A stretch of 64,000 nucleotides of DNA from NCBI RefSeq assembly GCF_019492185.1, contig NZ_JAICCF010000004.1, positions 1,116,001-1,180,000 of the forward strand, in the 5' to 3' direction. The first letter of the stretch is position 1, and every line of letters begins with the position of its first letter. The translations under genes were made by a program, and so were the position numbers. Below, in pieces: positions 45,969-52,791 of the stretch. The notes beneath the pieces are model-generated. The model was not told where the DNA came from and made no database searches. It worked only from the letters and a program-made list of their open reading frames with translations. Source of the stretch: Chitinophaga rhizophila (GTDB lineage: Bacteria; Bacteroidota; Bacteroidia; Chitinophagales; Chitinophagaceae).

Positions 45969-46307
45969 ATGACAAACGGCTATCACTTTTACCAGGAATG
46001 TATCGATATGTGCCAGCGCTGTGCAGCAATATGTAACCATTGTGCTGCCTCCTGTACGGAAGCAGACGATGTCACTATGATGGCACGTTGCATCAGGCTG
46101 AGTATGGAATGCGCCACTGCCTGTCAGGCTACTGCTCAATTAATGAGCGTTGGCAGTTCCTACGCTATACAAATGTGTTCAATTTGTGCCGATATTTGCG
46201 AAGCATGCGCAGCAGAATGCAGCAAACATGACAATCCGCATTGCCGGGAATGTGCTGACACCTGTACACAGTGTGCTGAAGCATGCCGTAAACTCCTTAT
46301 TGCATAA
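45969..46307 (+). CDS. Cys-rich four-helix copper-binding protein (DUF326/Csp-like)
   Basis: 112 aa from the ATG at 45969 (a GTG at 45960 is possible). Cys-rich four-helix bundle: CIDMCQRCAAICNHC, CIRLSMECATAC, CSICADICEACAAEC, CRECADTCTQCAEAC. The regular C-x3-C and C-x6-C spacing places thiols along the inside of the bundle, as in copper storage proteins; it binds many Cu(I). No signal peptide, so cytosolic. Its stop overlaps the next start (TAATG), implying translational coupling with the HD hydrolase. Confidence 0.85.
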   Translation: MTNGYHFYQECIDMCQRCAAICNHCAASCTEADDVTMMARCIRLSMECATACQATAQLMSVGSSYAIQMCSICADICEACAAECSKHDNPHCRECADTCTQCAEACRKLLIA

Positions 46308-46861
46308 TGAACCTATTGACTCAGATCGAGGACTTTGCCCGCCAGGCACATGGCAGCCAGCGCAGGAAATTTGCCGATGAACCTTACATTCACCATCCTG
46401 TCAGAGTGATGAAGATCTGCCAGGAATTTACTTCAGCTCTTCCGGTACTATCTGCGGCGTTGCTGCACGACGTACTGGAAGACACTGAGGTGCCCCGTGA
46501 TCAGTTGTCTGATTTCCTGCATCAGGTAATGCCTTCCGCAGATGCCATCAGAACGCTGGAACTCACCATCGAGCTCACTGACATCTATATAAAACGAGAC
46601 TTCCCTCAACTGAACAGACGTAAACGTAAGCAAAAGGAAGCGGAGCGCCTCAGCCAGATCAGTTCTGAAGGACAAACAGTTAAATATGCTGATATCATTG
46701 ATAATGCAAATGATATCCTAACTGCTGATGCAGACTTTGTTCCGGTCTTCTTACATGAGTGCAGAAGACTGCTACATGTAATGTCTGCAGGCGATCCGGT
46801 ACTCAGACAACGTGCACAGGAAATAGTCGAAAAGCAGCTGGCCGTACATAAAAGAAGTTAA
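46307..46861 (+). CDS. HD-domain hydrolase, MESH1/RelA-SpoT-like
   Basis: 184 aa. HD-fold hydrolase resembling the (p)ppGpp hydrolase half of RelA/SpoT. Seen: RRKFADEPYIHHPVRV near 20-34, ALLHDVLEDT near 51-60 (HD and ED motifs), and TVKYADIIDNAND near 128-140. This is the size of small alarmone hydrolases. Substrate cannot be decided from sequence; other nucleotides are possible. It overlaps the copper protein stop by 1 nt. Confidence 0.75.
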   Translation: MNLLTQIEDFARQAHGSQRRKFADEPYIHHPVRVMKICQEFTSALPVLSAALLHDVLEDTEVPRDQLSDFLHQVMPSADAIRTLELTIELTDIYIKRDFPQLNRRKRKQKEAERLSQISSEGQTVKYADIIDNANDILTADADFVPVFLHECRRLLHVMSAGDPVLRQRAQEIVEKQLAVHKRS

Positions 46862-46905
46862 TGTAAGAAGCAAGATGCCTGACGCCAGGACATTTCCTGG
46901 TGGTA

Positions 46906-47337
46906 CTAGTTCTTCTTCAGGATAAGTGGTAATGACAGCATTTGTCCCGACTTCATCCTATGAAACAAAGCACGCAGGCCATTCACCTCAGTATCCTTTA
47001 CTGGTGTGATACTACCAAGTGGGACTACGGTGGCATAAAGATGATGCAACAGACCATTCATCTGACGCCGGTATCTGCCCCTGGGAATTTCAAGTACCTT
47101 TATGCCTAATGCTATGTTAATCTTGGCGATAGTTTCAACATCAAAATTATAAGTACCACGCATCCATTTACTGATCTCAGAAGCAGGCATACCAAGTGCA
47201 GCTGCCAGCTCATTTTGGGACATCCCTTTCATCTCCAGAACGGCCTCTATCCTGTCTATAATGTCAAAACTAATAGTAGCGCGCTCCTGTGCATGGGGAG
47301 GTACCGCCTGCATCGCGTCTTCGAAAATCTCACTCAT
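46906..47337 (-). CDS. HTH XRE-family antitoxin-like protein
   Basis: 143 aa from the ATG at 47337. Helix-turn-helix of the Cro/CI type near residues 32-85: MSQNELAAALGMPASEISKWMRGTYNFDVETIAKI. The C-terminal part (about 90-143) is a short basic extension. It overlaps the upstream 47330-47782 gene by 8 nt, the usual arrangement for a type II toxin-antitoxin pair with toxin first. Likely represses the pair by binding upstream. Confidence 0.75.
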   Translation of the reverse strand: MSEIFEDAMQAVPPHAQERATISFDIIDRIEAVLEMKGMSQNELAAALGMPASEISKWMRGTYNFDVETIAKINIALGIKVLEIPRGRYRRQMNGLLHHLYATVVPLGSITPVKDTEVNGLRALFHRMKSGQMLSLPLILKKN

Positions 47338-47782
47338 AACAATCGCCAATTTTAAACGCTAAATCACCTTCCAGCCTTCTGTTAGAAATCTTCAGCGCTC
47401 CGGCCGTAATACGTGCGGTAATCTGTTCACTTACTGCGCGTATCAACTCAAAATGAAAAAGACACTCCTCCATGTATTGCGCTTTCAGGCTTGTCTTCAT
47501 ACAACCATTACCAAGAATGACAATCTCCTTGGTTATCCTGCTGCAATAAAGCCTTAATTCACCTGAAGCATATGGCGGAGACAGGGCTTCTGGGAATCTC
47601 TCCCTCGGAAAATACCTGGCGTCAGCGCCCCGCGTCATTCCCATTTCCCTGATCGCTGCCATAATGTTATCATAGTCAGTGGCATAATCCGGCTTATTGA
47701 ATCTTGTTACAAACTTTTCGACTTCACATAGCTCGTCGCCATCAATATAAAGTGAATAGTACGTAACCCTATTCATCTTCAT
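47330..47782 (-). CDS. Putative toxin (RelE/HigB-like) of a type II pair
   Basis: 150 aa from the ATG at 47782 (MKMNRVTYY); the ATG at 47776 is also possible, and the open frame further upstream has no family features. Seen: YSLYIDGDELCEVEKF, a middle with ADARYFPRERFP, and the strand pair ELRLYCSRITKEIVILGNGCMKT, which resembles the core of RelE-like mRNA interferases found in this phylum before an XRE gene. The assignment is from order, overlap and that core; no catalytic residues could be fixed. Confidence 0.6.
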   Translation of the reverse strand: MKMNRVTYYSLYIDGDELCEVEKFVTRFNKPDYATDYDNIMAAIREMGMTRGADARYFPRERFPEALSPPYASGELRLYCSRITKEIVILGNGCMKTSLKAQYMEECLFHFELIRAVSEQITARITAGALKISNRRLEGDLAFKIGDCYE

Positions 47783-48118
47783 GACAGGCTTTAATTGGCA
47801 TTTAAGACATTTCACTTTACAGGTAGATTCAGCTTTAATAAATAGACAATGGCATCTTGTAGAAAATACCAATGTACGTTCCCCTCACTCCTTGCAGACA
47901 TAGTAGCTATGAAACAATAAAAACGCGCTGATAACACAAAGTGTATCTATCATCAATGGTGTGTATGCAACAACAAGTATTTTCAGCAATAAAGGGGAAA
48001 ATCCGTGCTCGAAGAAAGCCGGCTAACAAACATGTGTAACAACAGCAAAATACACTTTTTTTCTAATGCCAAAACTATTTCACAAATTTTTAGGCTTTTT
48101 CAAAACCTTCCAGTAACA
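47783..48118. other. Gene-free AT-rich stretch
   Basis: No gene is supported here. The part next to 47782 is the expected promoter region of the toxin-antitoxin pair, though no exact TAnnTTTG is present. 47930-48110 is AT-rich with scattered stops in all frames. A 71-codon plus-strand frame (48005-48220) has no recognisable content and crosses the next gene's hairpin. Confidence 0.4.
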
Positions 48119-48152
48119 GGAAGCCCGCCGCAATATATGCAACGGGCTTTCC
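48119..48152 (-). terminator. Hairpin after the arabinofuranosidase gene
   Basis: GGAAGCCCG (48119-48127) pairs with CGGGCTTTCC (48143-48152) with one slip and a 15-nt loop. It lies 21 bp after the GH51 stop. The following minus-strand sequence has only a weak T tract, so termination is probable but not certain. Confidence 0.45.
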
Positions 48153-48172
48153 TGACCTTAAATATACATCCG

Positions 48173-50158
48173 TTACTTATATGGTATCGTGATTACATTG
48201 AGCGAGTTTGCACCTACTGAAACCGGTACATTATTTTTAGTCGCCTTTAGCTTATTTTCAACTGGGGCCACTACTGCAGGCGCATCCAGTGTATTAATAT
48301 CTGTTTTGTTAGCTGCGGTCAGCACTTGATGCGTAACAGGGCCTGCCGACGTAGCAGCACCTTCCAGCGCTACCTTATAGTCGATTGCCTTATCAGTAGC
48401 ATTCACAACTTTCAATAAGATCTTCTTGGACGTTTTATCAATTGTCGCACTGGCATAGATTCCATCCTGACCTGTCAGTGTTTTACCGTTTGCGGTTACG
48501 CTTACGGTATGTGTACCTCTGCTATTAGCAAATAACTTCTGCACATAATAATTAGGTGTACCTACTGAGCGTAGATTATCAAACCAGATCAGGTCCGGAC
48601 GCCATTGCCATGCATCCACATGTGCCAGCAGAGGTGCATAGGAAGCCATCTGAACGATATCTGCGTTCCTTTCCAGGCCTGTCATAAACGCGGCTTCCGC
48701 CAATGCGCTTTCCCATGTATTCCGTCCTTCCGCAGTATCCGTTTCTTTCTGTCCTTTCGGCGTTTTTATATGTGCAGCATATTCTCCTGCAAAGATCTTC
48801 GGACCTTTCCTTTCATAATTGTCATAACGCCCGGCGTTCTTCAGGAACCATTCCGGCGGCATATAATAATGCTCATCTACCAGATCTGCTTTGGAAGGCT
48901 TGAGCTTTGACCATAGATAGTCAAATCTGTCACCGCTTGAAAAAGGGCCTACACTGGACACCAGCTTTATTTCCGGATGCTTTGTTTTCAGTACTTCTTC
49001 AAAGCGCTGATAGCGGGCTATATACTGGCTATCCCACTGCTCGTTACCTACTCCCAGGAACTGGAGGTTAAAAGGAGCCGGATGGCCCATATCTGCCCTT
49101 AGCTGCCCCCATTTCGTAGATGTAGCGCCATTAGCAAATTCAATCAGATCCAACGCGTCCTGGATATAGACCGCAACGTCTTCATCTGCCGCCACTTCTC
49201 CGGTATTGAACTGGCAGGCCATGCCACAGTTAATAATTGGTAACGGTGCAGCACCAAGATCTTCAGATAACTGAAAGTATTCATAAAAACCAAGTCCGTA
49301 GCTCTGGAAATAGTCTCCGGGTGCACGATGTGCAAACTCCGTATTCCAGCGATTTACTATCAGCGTACGATCTTCCACTTTTCCGACTGTTTTTTTCCAT
49401 TGGTATCTGTTTGCCAGATCACGGCCTTCTACTATACAACCACCCGGAAATCTGACAAAACCCGGATGCAGGTCGGCCAGGAGCTGTACCAGATCATTAC
49501 GCAGACCACCAGGACGTTGCTTCCAGGTATCCTGCGGAAATAACGATACCATATCTATATCCAGTGTACCATTACCAGAGAAAAGGAGCTGTACGCCACC
49601 CTTTGTCACTGTACGGTCAGCAGTTACTGTGGCAACATACTTTTTCCAGTCTTTACCCGTAACAGCAGGAATAGTTGTCTCTCCGATACGCTCCCCTTTC
49701 TCGTCCACCAATACGAGCCTCGCAGGTGTTTGTCCGCCGGTACTGCGTGCAAGAAAAGAGAAATTATACTGCATTCCTTTTTTATACCCAATTCCTCTGA
49801 ATCCTTCGTTGAACAGGCCATAGCTTCCGCTGCCGGCGCTGATAGTCAGGTGAGCATACCTCGGATTCGCCGCATGACCTGTTTCCCTATTTACGATCAG
49901 CACATTTCCGGTACCTTCCTTACGTACCTCCTTCCACCCCATCATAGGGACAGTAAACTCAAATGAACGGTTTTTAATCAGCTCGGCATAGATACCGCCG
50001 TCTGCAGAAAAGTTAATGTCTTCAAAAAAGATCCCCCACATCGTAGGCTGTACTTCCGATTGCGGTCCATTCATTTTAAGCGTCAGTGTCTGAGAAAAAG
50101 ACAGGTGCCCTGTCATCAGCAGCAATGCCGTGGCGACAATATTTCTTAATCGTTTCAT
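48173..50158 (-). CDS. Alpha-L-arabinofuranosidase, GH51
   Basis: 661 aa, exported (MKRLRNIVATALLLMTGHLSFSQ). Hydrolyses terminal alpha-L-arabinofuranosyl groups of arabinan, arabinoxylan or arabinogalactan. Seen: MWGIFFEDINFSADGGIYAELIKNRSFEF at 40-68, a carbohydrate-binding-like insert (about 85-210), PGGCIVEG, the acid/base Glu in GVGNEQWDSQY near residue 370, DEHYYMPPEWF, and the nucleophile Glu in FAGEYAAH near 458. C-terminal GH51 beta-sandwich follows. It is a stand-alone gene, not inside a SusCD locus. Confidence 0.92.
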   Translation of the reverse strand: MKRLRNIVATALLLMTGHLSFSQTLTLKMNGPQSEVQPTMWGIFFEDINFSADGGIYAELIKNRSFEFTVPMMGWKEVRKEGTGNVLIVNRETGHAANPRYAHLTISAGSGSYGLFNEGFRGIGYKKGMQYNFSFLARSTGGQTPARLVLVDEKGERIGETTIPAVTGKDWKKYVATVTADRTVTKGGVQLLFSGNGTLDIDMVSLFPQDTWKQRPGGLRNDLVQLLADLHPGFVRFPGGCIVEGRDLANRYQWKKTVGKVEDRTLIVNRWNTEFAHRAPGDYFQSYGLGFYEYFQLSEDLGAAPLPIINCGMACQFNTGEVAADEDVAVYIQDALDLIEFANGATSTKWGQLRADMGHPAPFNLQFLGVGNEQWDSQYIARYQRFEEVLKTKHPEIKLVSSVGPFSSGDRFDYLWSKLKPSKADLVDEHYYMPPEWFLKNAGRYDNYERKGPKIFAGEYAAHIKTPKGQKETDTAEGRNTWESALAEAAFMTGLERNADIVQMASYAPLLAHVDAWQWRPDLIWFDNLRSVGTPNYYVQKLFANSRGTHTVSVTANGKTLTGQDGIYASATIDKTSKKILLKVVNATDKAIDYKVALEGAATSAGPVTHQVLTAANKTDINTLDAPAVVAPVENKLKATKNNVPVSVGANSLNVITIPYK

Positions 50159-50592
50159 AACGGGATTTAAAACTACAATATACGACTTAAATTCAATATA
50201 CGCAAGATTTATAGATACTTTTTGTGTTACAATGACATTTATTTTAAACTGCGTGCATAATGCAGTTTTCTGACATGTTGAATGTTAAAAAAACTATAAG
50301 AGGAGATTCCAGTATCAACATCAAAAATTGTGAAAGCGTATACCCGGTGTTGTTACCCGGCGTCTACATTGTTAGGAGAAATCCGACTTACTTTCTTCAG
50401 TAAAGTTTAATCAGCGAAGAAAAAATGAAAAATTTAGAACATTATACAAAATATTAATAATCAATGTTTTACTAAGATATAAATTCACTTTAACATTTCA
50501 TTAGATGATTCTCGCAGGATTTTGGTTGAAATGTAATCAACCATCTTTTATTGAGATCTTTTAAATTTTTTAACCAGTTAAATTGAAAAACC
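50159..50592. other. Divergent AT-rich regulatory region
   Basis: No gene supported. It separates the minus-strand GH51 gene from the plus-strand heptad-repeat gene and must hold both promoters. It is very A+T-rich, with runs around 50400-50480 and 50540-50580. I found no exact TAnnTTTG on either strand at the right place, so the promoters are not pinned down. Confidence 0.5.
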
Positions 50593-51261
50593 ATGAAAAA
50601 GCAATTATTGAGATTTGGCCTCGTGGCTGGCCTGGGAGCATTCGCTTTTAGTCAGACAAATGCAGTAAATGCAATGGTAACCAAAGCAGACACTGCAAAC
50701 TTTGCGCTTGACACTGCTAACTTTGCCTTAGATACGGCAAACATTGCACCAGACACCGCCAATTTTGCGATGGACACAGCTAACTTCAAATTTGACACCG
50801 CCAACTTCCGCATGGATACGGCAAATTTCAAAATGGACACGGCGAACTTCAAAGCAGACAAGGCTAATTTCTCACCAGACACAGCCAACTTCAAGCTGGA
50901 CACTGCTAACTTCATGCGTGTAGCAGATACCGCCAACTTCGTAAGTGACACGGCTGCCTTCGGCAAGGACACTGTCAGCTTTTCAAAAGACACTGCACTT
51001 CTGAGAGACACGGCCAGCTTTGCTTTTAAAGCAGACACCGCAACATTCAGAGCAGCAGACACAGTAGCGATTAAAGCAGACACTGCTACTACCAAAGACA
51101 CGCTCAGTTTTGCAGCAAAACTTGATTCAGCGACAGCCGCAGCCGATACTTCCGCTGCTAAACGCGACACCGCAGTAATCAAAAAAGATACTGCCGCCAA
51201 CGTACCGGCTGATACTTCCGCAGCGAAGAAATCCAAAGCCGTAAAAGTGAACAAAAAATAA
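50593..51261 (+). CDS. Exported heptad-repeat protein (DTANFxx)
   Basis: 222 aa, not a family I recognise. Signal peptide (LLRFGLVAGLGAFAFSQTNAVNA). From residue 33 there are twelve units of the form D-T-A-N-F-x-x, nearly all 7 residues apart, then degenerate copies (DTAAFGK, DTVSFSK, DTASF, DTATF) grading into an Ala/Asp/Lys/Thr tail ending KKSKAVKVNKK. The last part repeats ADTSAAK twice. The 7-residue period differs from the 5-residue period of pentapeptide-repeat proteins. Predicted periplasmic or surface protein; function unknown. Confidence 0.75.
   Translation: MKKQLLRFGLVAGLGAFAFSQTNAVNAMVTKADTANFALDTANFALDTANIAPDTANFAMDTANFKFDTANFRMDTANFKMDTANFKADKANFSPDTANFKLDTANFMRVADTANFVSDTAAFGKDTVSFSKDTALLRDTASFAFKADTATFRAADTVAIKADTATTKDTLSFAAKLDSATAAADTSAAKRDTAVIKKDTAANVPADTSAAKKSKAVKVNKK
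50689..50940 (+). repeat. Twelve 21-bp coding repeats (DTANFxx)
   Basis: Period 21 bp for eleven units, then a 27-bp step to the twelfth. Synonymous positions differ between units (GACACTGCAAAC, GACACTGCTAAC, GATACGGCAAAC and others), so the protein pattern is kept while the DNA has diverged. This suggests old duplication under selection rather than a recent slippage tract. Confidence 0.85.
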
Positions 51262-51274
51262 TTACAGGTTGAAT

Positions 51275-51309
51275 AAAAAAGGCCTTCCGAACATCGGAAG
51301 GCCTTTTTT
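51275..51309. terminator. Bidirectional intrinsic terminator
   Basis: Perfect 16-bp stem (51275-51290 with 51294-51309) and ACA loop, with A6/T6 ends. It serves both the repeat-protein gene and the convergent barrel gene ending at 51330. Confidence 0.9.
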
Positions 51310-51329
51310 ATGGCAACAACTTTTGAGCT

Positions 51330-51872
51330 TTAGAAATGATAACTGGCTTTCAAACCAAAGAAACCGCTGTTTCCTTCCTTGAACCAGATTTCATACTTAC
51401 CTTCTACGTCGAGCCCCAGTAGACGAATACCAATCCCTGGCGCAAAGATACCTGCGGTACCCTTGTATGCTTCCGCATCCCCGCCTACAAAAGTGGCAGT
51501 ACCACCTTCAGCTTTCACATACAGCAACGGGAAACCAAACTTGTATTTCAAACCTACTCTTACCGGCAAAGCCTTAATAGATTCAGCTTTTGTAGACAGC
51601 TGATTACCTTGCCCATCCGTGACAGTATACGTTCTGCCGGGAAAATACATAAAACCAGCTGAACCAGTCACTCCCAGCCCCATAATCAGCTTGATGTCAG
51701 CATTCAGACCACCGCCAAATCCGGAATTATGCGTGTCCTTAAAGTCGCCAACAGGGGCGCCTATTTCAGCATAAGGACCAATGCTGAAGCCTTTTAACTG
51801 TGCATTCGCCTTACTGGCAAACATACAGGTTGCAGCCATGAAAAGGCCAGCAGTAGACAAGGTCTTTAACAT
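51330..51872 (-). CDS. Outer-membrane beta-barrel protein
   Basis: 180 aa with signal peptide (LSTAGLFMAATCMFASKANAQ). Eight-strand-sized barrel pattern: FSIGPYAEIGAPVGDF, FGGGLNADIKLIMGLGVTGSAGFMYFPG, VRVGLKYKF, LYVKAEGG, and a last strand FFGLKASYHF ending in Phe, as usual for barrel insertion by BAM. Function not specific. It has its own excellent promoter and a terminator shared with the repeat-protein gene. Confidence 0.8.
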   Translation of the reverse strand: MLKTLSTAGLFMAATCMFASKANAQLKGFSIGPYAEIGAPVGDFKDTHNSGFGGGLNADIKLIMGLGVTGSAGFMYFPGRTYTVTDGQGNQLSTKAESIKALPVRVGLKYKFGFPLLYVKAEGGTATFVGGDAEAYKGTAGIFAPGIGIRLLGLDVEGKYEIWFKEGNSGFFGLKASYHF

Positions 51873-51894
51873 AGAGGATATTTTAAAATTTCGA

Positions 51895-51927
51895 CAAATG
51901 TAAGTAATTCAGCATAAATCAAACAAA
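51895..51927 (-). promoter_or_regulatory. Bacteroidota-type promoter of the barrel gene
   Basis: TTTG (51927-51924, minus), 21-bp spacer, TACATTTG (51902-51895): an exact match to the -33/-7 pattern. A second TTTG gives a 17-bp spacer. Start of transcription about 15-20 bp before the ATG at 51872. Confidence 0.6.
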
Positions 51928-51941
51928 GCACATCTCAAGCG

Positions 51942-52310
51942 TTATTGTGGCTTCACCTTGAACACAGTGTCCACACGCAGGCTATCCCGGGGAGTCGTAT
52001 TAACTGTCGCTCCTGACTGTGACTTTGCTGGTGTTGTTGTACCTCCCGCCTGCGGAGAGGCCGCATTCGGTTCCCCGGTCGGATAGCCCATCCCGGCCAT
52101 CTCTTTGCGGGACTTCTTATCAAAAAGATACTGCGGATTCTTTTCCTTCCGTAATCCCTCTTCAAAACGATATTCTGCTCCCATCCTCGGAGCGGGATCG
52201 TAACCGCGATTGGTTCTGCAGGCCCCAAAAATGAAAATACCTGCCAGCATACAAGAGGAGATAGTCCTGCTGGCAGGTTGTTTAAATTTATTCCAGGTAG
52301 AGTTTAACAT
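51942..52310 (-). CDS. Small lipoprotein of unknown function
   Basis: 122 aa from the ATG at 52310 (MLNSTWN). Signal peptide with lipobox IFGAC near residue 31. The mature part is Pro/Gly/Ser/Thr-rich and probably disordered (GEPNAASPQAGGTTTPAKSQSG), with a short Lys/Arg/Tyr-rich stretch before it. No family recognised. The gene ends within 15 bp of the promoter of the barrel gene. Confidence 0.6.
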   Translation of the reverse strand: MLNSTWNKFKQPASRTISSCMLAGIFIFGACRTNRGYDPAPRMGAEYRFEEGLRKEKNPQYLFDKKSRKEMAGMGYPTGEPNAASPQAGGTTTPAKSQSGATVNTTPRDSLRVDTVFKVKPQ

Positions 52311-52412
52311 ATTTCCTGGGTTTACTGTCCGGTTAAATAACAATACATGTGTACAATTATTATACCGGGATACTCCCGGCCGCTTGCCGCCCGGCCTTCA
52401 TTCATCTTACAT

Positions 52413-52462
52413 TCATCCTACGTTCATCCTACGTTCATGAACGTAGGATGAACGTAAGATGA
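52413..52462. repeat. 25-bp inverted repeat with internal direct repeats
   Basis: Perfect centre (ACGTTCATGAACGT) extended to 25-bp arms with a single mismatch (52418 with 52457). The left arm holds two copies of TTCATCCTACG and the right arm its complements, so the structure is both palindrome and tandem repeat. It lies in the 263-bp gap between the lipoprotein gene and the copZ-like gene. Confidence 0.8.
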
Positions 52463-52573
52463 TGAAGATCAAAGCGACATTAATAGTCACTCATTGGAGA
52501 TCTGACAACTGAACCAGGCATAACCGGTAGCAGTATTATCCCTTTTCAGGACTAAACCGTCTGCTAACTCCCC

Positions 52574-52780
52574 TCAAAATTGCTCGGCTTTGAAACCTGC
52601 TTGCTTCACAGCCTCGATGACCTTATCTGCTGTCACCGCTCCGTTTGAAATTGTCAATACCTTTTCTGGTACCGCTGTATCTACCTTCCAGCTGTGTTCA
52701 CCTACTACTGCATTCAGAAACGGTGTTACTGTGGTAATACATCCGCCACACTTAATATTTGTCTTAAACTGTTGTTCCAT
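52574..52780 (-). CDS. Heavy-metal-associated copper chaperone (CopZ-like)
   Basis: 68 aa HMA domain, ferredoxin-like. The metal site is CGGC (KCGGCITTV near residue 11), a CxxC variant in which the middle residues are both Gly; AtxA/CopZ-type proteins usually have M-x-C-x-x-C. Delivers Cu(I) to CopA or takes it from it. Starts 11 bp after the CopA stop, so it is the last gene of the copper operon. Confidence 0.85.
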   Translation of the reverse strand: MEQQFKTNIKCGGCITTVTPFLNAVVGEHSWKVDTAVPEKVLTISNGAVTADKVIEAVKQAGFKAEQF

Positions 52781-52791
52781 ATTTTATTCAA

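Noticed and set aside
50652-51254. 200-codon antisense frame opposite the heptad-repeat gene
   Set aside because: It is a mirror of the 21-bp repeat (KLAVS units), with no start context or terminator of its own; the plus-strand gene has signal peptide and terminator.
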